This document shows, piece by piece, positions 58,280-64,000 of a stretch of 64,000 nucleotides of DNA. Positions within the stretch are counted from its first letter, which is position 1, and each line of letters opens with the position of its first letter. Position numbers and translations under genes: made by a program. The notes under the pieces are model-generated. The model did no database searches and had not been told where the DNA came from. It saw only the letters and a program-made list of their open reading frames with translations. This DNA is from Galeruca laticollis (Eukaryota > Arthropoda > Insecta > Coleoptera > Chrysomelidae): the NCBI GenBank assembly GCA_963921935.1, contig OY998175.1, forward strand, positions 149,411,309-149,475,308. The letters run 5' to 3'.

Positions 58280-59480
58280 ATACATGGGCAGGGAGGGGCA
58301 ACACTAACCTCTAGAACGGAAAAAAGTTCATGATGACAGTAGTGTAAGAGGAAGCAATGATTGTGATGAAGACGAAAATAAAATGGTCGGAACATCAAAA
58401 TCGGAATCTATTTTTGAAGGAGGCTCAGGCTCAGTAGTTCAAATCTACATGAAGCTGTCTCTGGAACTAAACAAACTGAAGAACGCGATGTCTACCATGA
58501 AAATGAATTGGTCGTTATGTTAGTTGTGCCAATAACTTGCCTTCTGAAAAAAGAAGGAATTGTTGACAAACCATTGGGTTCCATCATCCAAATACGATTT
58601 TGCTTCTGATGTCATTCACTTGAAAAGAAAATTTAACCATCGCTGGTTAATGGCCAAATAATATCGACAATATGTCGAGAATGTTTCTTATGATTTATTT
58701 AAAAAATCACTTGATATCGCAGAGAAAGTAGGGGTTGAGTTGTCAGTACCACGAGTCACTGAAAAGCAAGTACAAAGAAGTAATCCACCATCTGAGTCTG
58801 CAGTTGAGAACTAGAAGCGATCAATAATCATCCCCTATCTTGATTCTTTAACTTCGTCTTTGGATGCTAGATTCTCCAACGAAAATACACCTGCTTTTGC
58901 TTTAACTTATCTTCATCCTTCAAGCATGCTCAACATGGCTTCAAAAGATTTCAAGAATAATGTAGAATCTTTCACGGAATTTTATAAGTTGGGTGATGAC
59001 CCTGCAGAATTAGATTTGTGGTAAAATATGTGGAAGAAAAAGAATTCAGCATAAGACAAATTAAAGGACACTGAAGTGGCAGCACTTTTAGAGGAAGCTA
59101 ATGTTTTTTCCTTGCAACAAGGCACGCACTGCTAATATTAAGTGCTTTCCCATCCACTATTACTACCGTGGAAAGAGCGTTCAGTACCCTACGAAGGGTA
59201 AAAACCTGGCTCAGGAGTACAATGGGTGATGACACTGGTTGTGTTTGATGAGTGTGCATCGAAAATTTTTGGAGGAAAATCAGGACTGAATAGTGGAGAA
59301 AGTTTTGGATAAATTTAGTTAGAACCCAAGAAAAATGTTGTTAGTATAATTTGAGTATAATTAAAATCTCAAAGTTTTGTTTTCATTTGCCTTTTCTTTT
59401 TATCCTAAAATTTTACATTTTGGACGACCATGGGCCATGGTTTGCCCCCCTCCCTGTTATAAATCCTGGATACGCCCTTG
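58280..59480 (+). mobile_element. hAT element of the P52rIPK/THAP12-like type
   Basis: The right end ctcccygttataaatcctgg-like sequence runs to gatacgcccttg at 59480; read inward from the end it is caagggcgtatccaggattt, the usual form of many hAT termini. A decayed partner (gggcagggaggggcaac) lies near 58286. The transposase relic lies between. The left boundary is approximate. Confidence 0.6.
58620..59320 (+). pseudogene. hAT transposase C-terminal half
   Basis: Readable pieces: IIIPYLDSLTSSLDARFSNE, NTPAFALTYLHPSSML, SFTEFYKLGDDPAELDLW, then after stops TTVERAFSTLRRVKTWLRST and MSVHRKFLEEN. The T-x-ER-x-FS-x-LRR-x-KT-x-LR-x-TM block is the hAT dimerisation domain of elements related to the P52rIPK (THAP12) protein. 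Catalytic residues lie further N-terminal and are not recognisable. Many stops. Confidence 0.75.
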
Positions 59481-61049
59481 GTTGCTTAGCATTAACTGCG
59501 TAAGACACAATATTTTTGGTACTCTGTTTAATCCAAATTTAGCAGTAGAAAATATTAAACTATGATTAGAGACAAACATGCTCCTCCGTTATCAAAATCA
59601 TATCCCAAAACAACGTAATAAAAAGCAAGTCAAATTCTACCAAAAGTGGAGCTATAGTTTTAAACTGGCGTGAAATGAAAAAAATGTAATACCTTTATAA
59701 AAAACCTAAAAAATTAGATACAAATACTAGTTCGTTTGGATTTGATACTCAGAAAGATCCAGAACGTTACATATACACACCCTAATTACTTTCAAATTCC
59801 GTATCTTTTATACCCTTACATCTATCAAAATATCCACCATAGTGCACAATGGGGAGCTTGGGTTTACTAACACATACAAACACTATAGTTTTTGCTACAG
59901 AGTAAGATATAGGGAATAACACGTCTATTTATATACAGTGTGATTTCTTACTATTGGGACATAGGTTAATGGCAGGTTATTTGTACCAAAATATGACGAT
60001 ATAACCAAATATACCTCAGTAAAATATTGTTGTGTGATTCATCTAAATAATAAAGAGAATATTAATTATCTGGGAATAAAAAATCAATCAGTTCAAATAG
60101 TAAATAAGTTTATTCCATAATCAAGATAAAAACAAATTATAGAGGGGATCAAAATATAATGAATATCCCAAGTAACTATTTTTAAAATTGCCGCAAATGA
60201 TAGACTATTAAATGATACATAATCGATCCTTGACTATTTGGTGTATAGTATTACGCATAAAGTCTGCCGTGATTATAGACTCATAGTTATATCATTTTTT
60301 CACTATACTGTCGTAAAAAGTTATGATTAATATGTTGGACATTCAATGGTGTAAATATCGTAGTGTATTCCTCAAAAACCAAGAAGAATGATAATAAACA
60401 TACAATAACGTCTCGTTTCCGTGATTGACAGTACCTATACGGAGAAATTCGCTAACCAACACAGTGAGGTACTGTCTTAAATTGAAAAAGGGTTTGATGT
60501 AAATTCAAGATCAGCAAATTAAATCAAAATATTTTTTTTCCTTCAATCACTGTTCCAAAAATGAATCAAAGCGAAACACTACCAGAAGACAGTAAACCTC
60601 TTGAATGTCCACCGTATACATGAAAAGTAACGCGAAATTGCAGTTCTTTGTACGATATCCCGAGTAAATGAAAAACTATTTTCAGTTATCCAAATAATTG
60701 AGAAGAAATTAGGTCGAAACCAAGACCTTCACCTGATCTACGTCGACGTAGCACAGTGTATCGTTAGGAAAATTATGAAAATCCTTGGAAACAACACATA
60801 TTATAAAAGCAGAATCAAAGCTAAAGAAATAGCACTTCTTAATAGTGTCTTGGTCATGCTGTCTTGGCTTTGGCATTGGATTTTTGCGAGACCAAGATCA
60901 ATTCCAACTCAACAGTAACAAGACTAATGCCAAAATCTTCACCACTTCTGATTAGTTTAAAACGCACTTAACTAAGCTGTATAGTAATATGAATGCTGTA
61001 GGGATATCCGAAAAATACATTGATGGATTAGACTTTAAAAATCAAAATT
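59481..61049. other. AT-rich stretch without recognisable gene
   Basis: No domain or repeat assigned. Confidence 0.5.
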
Positions 61050-61200
61050 GAAGAATGAGAACAAGCTCCAAGACCAATACCAAGACTATACTATAGCAAG
61101 ACCAAGACTCAACAGAGCAAAATCAAGACTCTTTGAAGAAGACCAAGATTGAACAGTAAGGGGAAGATCAAAACCAGGATATAACCACCTTGAATAACAC
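61050..61200. repeat. Imperfect CAAGAC-type repeat
   Basis: Words such as ccaagaccaataccaagac and gcaagaccaagactcaac recur irregularly, with weaker traces from about 60715. It looks like a decayed hexamer-based minisatellite. Confidence 0.55.
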
Positions 61201-61800
61201 CAAGACAGGCATGAATCTTGAACTTGTTCGTGATTGGGCATCAGTACTTCAAAAAAGAACGCAAAGTCTCAAACGAATTCTATATCAACAAAATACAGAA
61301 GAAGAAATGCTGCTTGTCGCCTACGCCCTTCAAAAAACAGTACTAGCAAATTGTGAAAGGCAATGGAAAAGCGTGGGTGTTATCTACATTGGTTGATGGA
61401 GCAAGCTCAATTTAAAAGTATTTTTATTATTAGTCATTATCGTTAAAAGAGGACCATGAAGAAGAAGAATATCATGGCTTAGAAACTATATGTAGACGTC
61501 TCTATAAATCAACATCTTATGAAATATTAGCGACCCGCCCCGACTTCACACGGAGAGCATATTAAGCCTACATGTTTTATCTGTCGTAGGATCGTATCAG
61601 CTTGATGCGTCCAATATGTAGATTATATTTAAATGTAATATAATGTCTACATTACTTGTAGATATTAATAAGTTATCAAATCTAGATAATTTGTTCTCAT
61701 CTACCTATCAACCTGAAAAAATTCTCAAATATAATGTAAATCTGTTTTATGAATTATTATCACACGACAAATTTCACTCAAATACTTACGTATGGACTTA
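61201..61800. other. Unassigned stretch, one short open frame
   Basis: The frame at 61190-61396 (EEEMLLVAYALQKTVLANCE) has a normal composition but is too short to assign. gcgacccgccccgacttcac near 61520 is a GC-rich word of the sort found in some insect repeats. Confidence 0.35.
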
Positions 61801-62881
61801 GAACCTCCGCAGATTACAGACATTTCATCTGTCGATAGTTTAATCGGGTTGTTAATCAGTATGAACATGTATAAAAGTACGCTCTATACCAATTTGGCAT
61901 CGGACGACAAATAAGTTTGATGGGCTTCCCGATTCCCTACAAACTGAATAATCGGCAAACTATCGACCAATTGTTTAATGAGTATGGTGTGAAAGTCACG
62001 CGCAAACACTGCCGATAGTTTAGTCGACCCATTCAATTTGTCTGGTGTGCGCACCCACGACTATCCAGACAGTTTATTTGGGCCAGTGTGCGCGCTTAAA
62101 GCCCAACCGCAGATCAGACAAGATAGAACGCAACCTGCCAATGGACAGCTTGAAACTTTGTTTTAATTTTAGTGTTAACATCAAAAATAGATGGCGACCT
62201 TACGATGTTTGTCAAATGATCACATTAAAGAATTTAGCTTTGGCCCAATATCCTTGCAACTAAAGACTTAGGATAAAAAGACAAAAACTTTTATTGGTTT
62301 GATGTAACTACATTTAACGGTTAAATTTTGACCTCAGAAGCGTTGTTTGTGAATTTGTGATTTTGCCAATTTGTTGTTTATTCGTTTTTGATACTTAATT
62401 TATTTTATACTATTTTAAAACCATTTATTTATTATTTCGTCTTTATGGATATGGATCAAAGAGCATGCTGAGTTGATTTGTTTACGAAAAACTCAAGCAT
62501 TTATTCCCTAAAAATATGAGCACATTACAAAAATGGATTGCTGCATCAGTTAAGCCAATCTTATAATAATGTTTTAAGTCGTGTTATTCGTCACAAACAC
62601 TTTGAACGAGAATACATCCAATTAGATACAAACAAACTTTTAAAAACAGCCATACCAATGTTACATCTCCCTAGTATGTATTTTTCATATCAAATATTAG
62701 ATAACCATCGATGTAAAATTTGCATTTATTGTGCAGGGTTTATTATTATTTATTTTTTGGATTTTCGAACCCATCGACATTGGTACCTATATTGAAGAAA
62801 AATTAGACTATTGATGTAGGGCCGTGTACCTAACCCGATCAAACTATCGGCAGATAAAAGGTATGTAGTCTGCGGGGGCTC
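61801..62881. mobile_element. PIF/Harbinger-type element, 1081 bp, TTA target duplication
   Basis: The left end gaacctccgcagattacaga and onward (atctgtcgatagtttaatcg) is the inverted complement of the right end, which read inward is gagcccccgcagactacata and atctgccgatagtttgatcg. About 50 bp match. TTA flanks both sides (61798-61800 and 62882-62884). More cgatagttt words occur near the left end (61960, 62015). No transposase was found, only an 85-codon frame at 62538-62795 without features. It is therefore probably a non-autonomous copy. Confidence 0.8.
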
Positions 62882-62884
62882 TTA

Positions 62885-63435
62885 CACTAATCAATTGGCT
62901 ACTAGCGTTGACATTTAATAAAATTTAATGAAATAAAAGTATGTTCAGAACTGTCAATTTTATTATTAATAAGTATCTCTCTATCTACCTAAAGACAACA
63001 AACACAAAAAAAATGCGACCTTCAAATTTTTTCTAAAATATCTATACCAACGCAATAGTAACCTTCCAACAACACCCAAAAAGGAAACAAATACCTTCCA
63101 ATCACCTCCATCCGCTCAAAAAGTATGTTTATTTTAGGAGTAAGCGGCTGATATAGTAACAGTAGGCGCGGGGTGACAACATCAAGCGACTCCCGTCATC
63201 GGTGTGGGAAACGAGCTTGAATTTATTTTCGCACGCGTTAACTTTTTGCGATAACTCTTGAGATATTCATTTAACTTATATGTTGTAAAAGATTATAGTA
63301 ATGCGCATGGAATGCTTAAGTTAACTAACCTAATTAAGTTGACAAGTATTAATACTAAATCCTTCTAAAAAGCTTTCCAATTTCCTTATTGTATGTGACA
63401 ACTTAAAAAAATGGGTAAAGTAAGCTATCCTTGAA
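62885..63435. other. AT-rich stretch without recognisable gene
   Basis: Nothing could be assigned. Confidence 0.5.

Positions 63436-63486
<51 letters not shown>
63436..63486. repeat. (AT)n microsatellite
   Basis: About 50 bases of AT repeat beside a Penelope-type end. Confidence 0.95.
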
Positions 63487-63489
<3 letters not shown>

Positions 63490-63499
63490 TTTTTTCAAA

Positions 63500-63640
63500 T
63501 AACGACTGAAAAATGCTATATAGGTAGGGATAACGGGGATTTCAGTCCAAAGAATCAACGCCAAGATCTTTTATTAACAAAATGCCGCCAAGCTTTCGTG
63601 TCCTTTTGACACTTCTTCAGGGCACTATAATACATATACA
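63500..63640 (-). mobile_element. Penelope-type terminal region
   Basis: On the minus strand it reads gaagaagtgtcaaaaggaca then cgaaagcttggcggcatttt, a short stem-loop followed by the cgaaagcttgg word, then gatcttggcgttgattcttt and ggactgaaatcc. This layout recurs at the ends of animal Penelope-like elements. No coding part is visible before the window ends. Confidence 0.55.
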
Positions 63641-63879
63641 AATATAAATATGATTTAAAAATAGAGGAATAAATATAAGTACTTACATGTAAAATATTTT
63701 AAGTGAATTCAATATAAATAATCATTAAAAAATTTGTAAATGTAAAAATAAATATAATTATAATATACTTGATGTCATATTTCACATATGACAAATCGAT
63801 ACATAATTTGTTTGTTCGTTACTTAGTTATTTCAATTTTTTTAGGTTACTTTATAATTATTTAATGGAGTTTGAATTTG

Positions 63880-64000
63880 AGGTTAGATTATAACCTTATA
63901 AAATGACTTTGACAGATAATTTGTTTTTGACGTTAATGGAAAAGGAAATTAGGTTAGATTATAACCTGTGAAAATGACTTTGACAAATAATTTCTTATAT
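63880..64000. repeat. 71-bp tandem repeat at the right edge
   Basis: ggttagattataacct at 63881 recurs at 63952, each followed by aaaatgactttgaca and ataattt. The word itself is a small palindrome (ggtta...taacc). The array may continue past the window. Confidence 0.75.

Noticed and set aside
1..64000. tRNA, rRNA, CRISPR array or bacterial operon
   Set aside because: No cloverleaf, conserved rRNA word, regularly spaced short repeats or closely packed genes were seen.

Overview
The window looks like a transposon graveyard from an AT-rich insect genome. It has no bacterial features: no operons, ribosome binding sites, rRNA, tRNA or CRISPR. Instead it holds short GT-AG introns of 54-72 bp, long AT and TTA microsatellites, and dozens of broken mobile elements of animal families: mariner, hAT, pogo, Harbinger, a possible Crypton, Penelope-like, several LINE clades, copia and a solo LTR. 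The only confident host coding sequence is a terminal zinc-finger exon of a Senseless/Gfi1-type gene at 30812-31074 (minus strand). A weaker candidate terminal exon lies at 29787-30036. The mix suggests a beetle or hemipteran, but this is inference.

Layout. 1-5400: a C-rich 124-bp tandem duplication, a possible Crypton recombinase tail, and a Penelope GIY-YIG fragment. 8700-10740: a broken multi-exon gene with SWIM and YqaJ-like nuclease domains. 10890-14600: a LINE scrap, then a second non-LTR element. Its reverse transcriptase frame is split by a solo LTR with an AGGAT target duplication, and further on by an inverted Penelope fragment. 14600-16000: an intronless, frameshifted copy of a USP2-type deubiquitinase. 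16060-18760: LINE, copia and mariner pieces. 18759-24165: a minus-strand LINE with RNase H, apparently split by a hAT element, plus two copies of a long-hairpin element with 9-11 bp target duplications. 24166-29000: mostly featureless AT-rich DNA.

29000-35600: a deleted mariner, the host exons, a Penelope-like element, and an inverted pair of Penelope-like ends. In that pair one arm carries a 72-bp GT-AG intron and the other lacks exactly that intron. 37980-41560 and 57395-58130: three copies, in both orientations, of an unrecognised interspersed repeat built from units of about 175 bp. 43255-48440: a nearly full-length LINE, interrupted by a mariner with terminal repeats of about 292 bp and carrying another LINE inserted in its TTA tail. 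48690-53200: a conserved repeat-protein relic, a mariner with terminal repeats of about 460 bp, and another mariner fragment. 54716-59480: a pogo C-terminus, a relic with PIN/FEN-like and cysteine-rich regions, and a hAT. 61801-62881: a Harbinger-type element with a TTA target duplication. 63436-64000: an AT microsatellite, a Penelope-type end and a 71-bp tandem repeat.

The genes do not act together in a pathway. What organises the window is nesting. In three cases removing an insertion plus one target-site copy closes a reading frame, which fixes the boundaries and order of insertion: LTR into RT, hairpin element into hAT, mariner into LINE. All assignments come from reading translations and repeats by eye; no database search was run.
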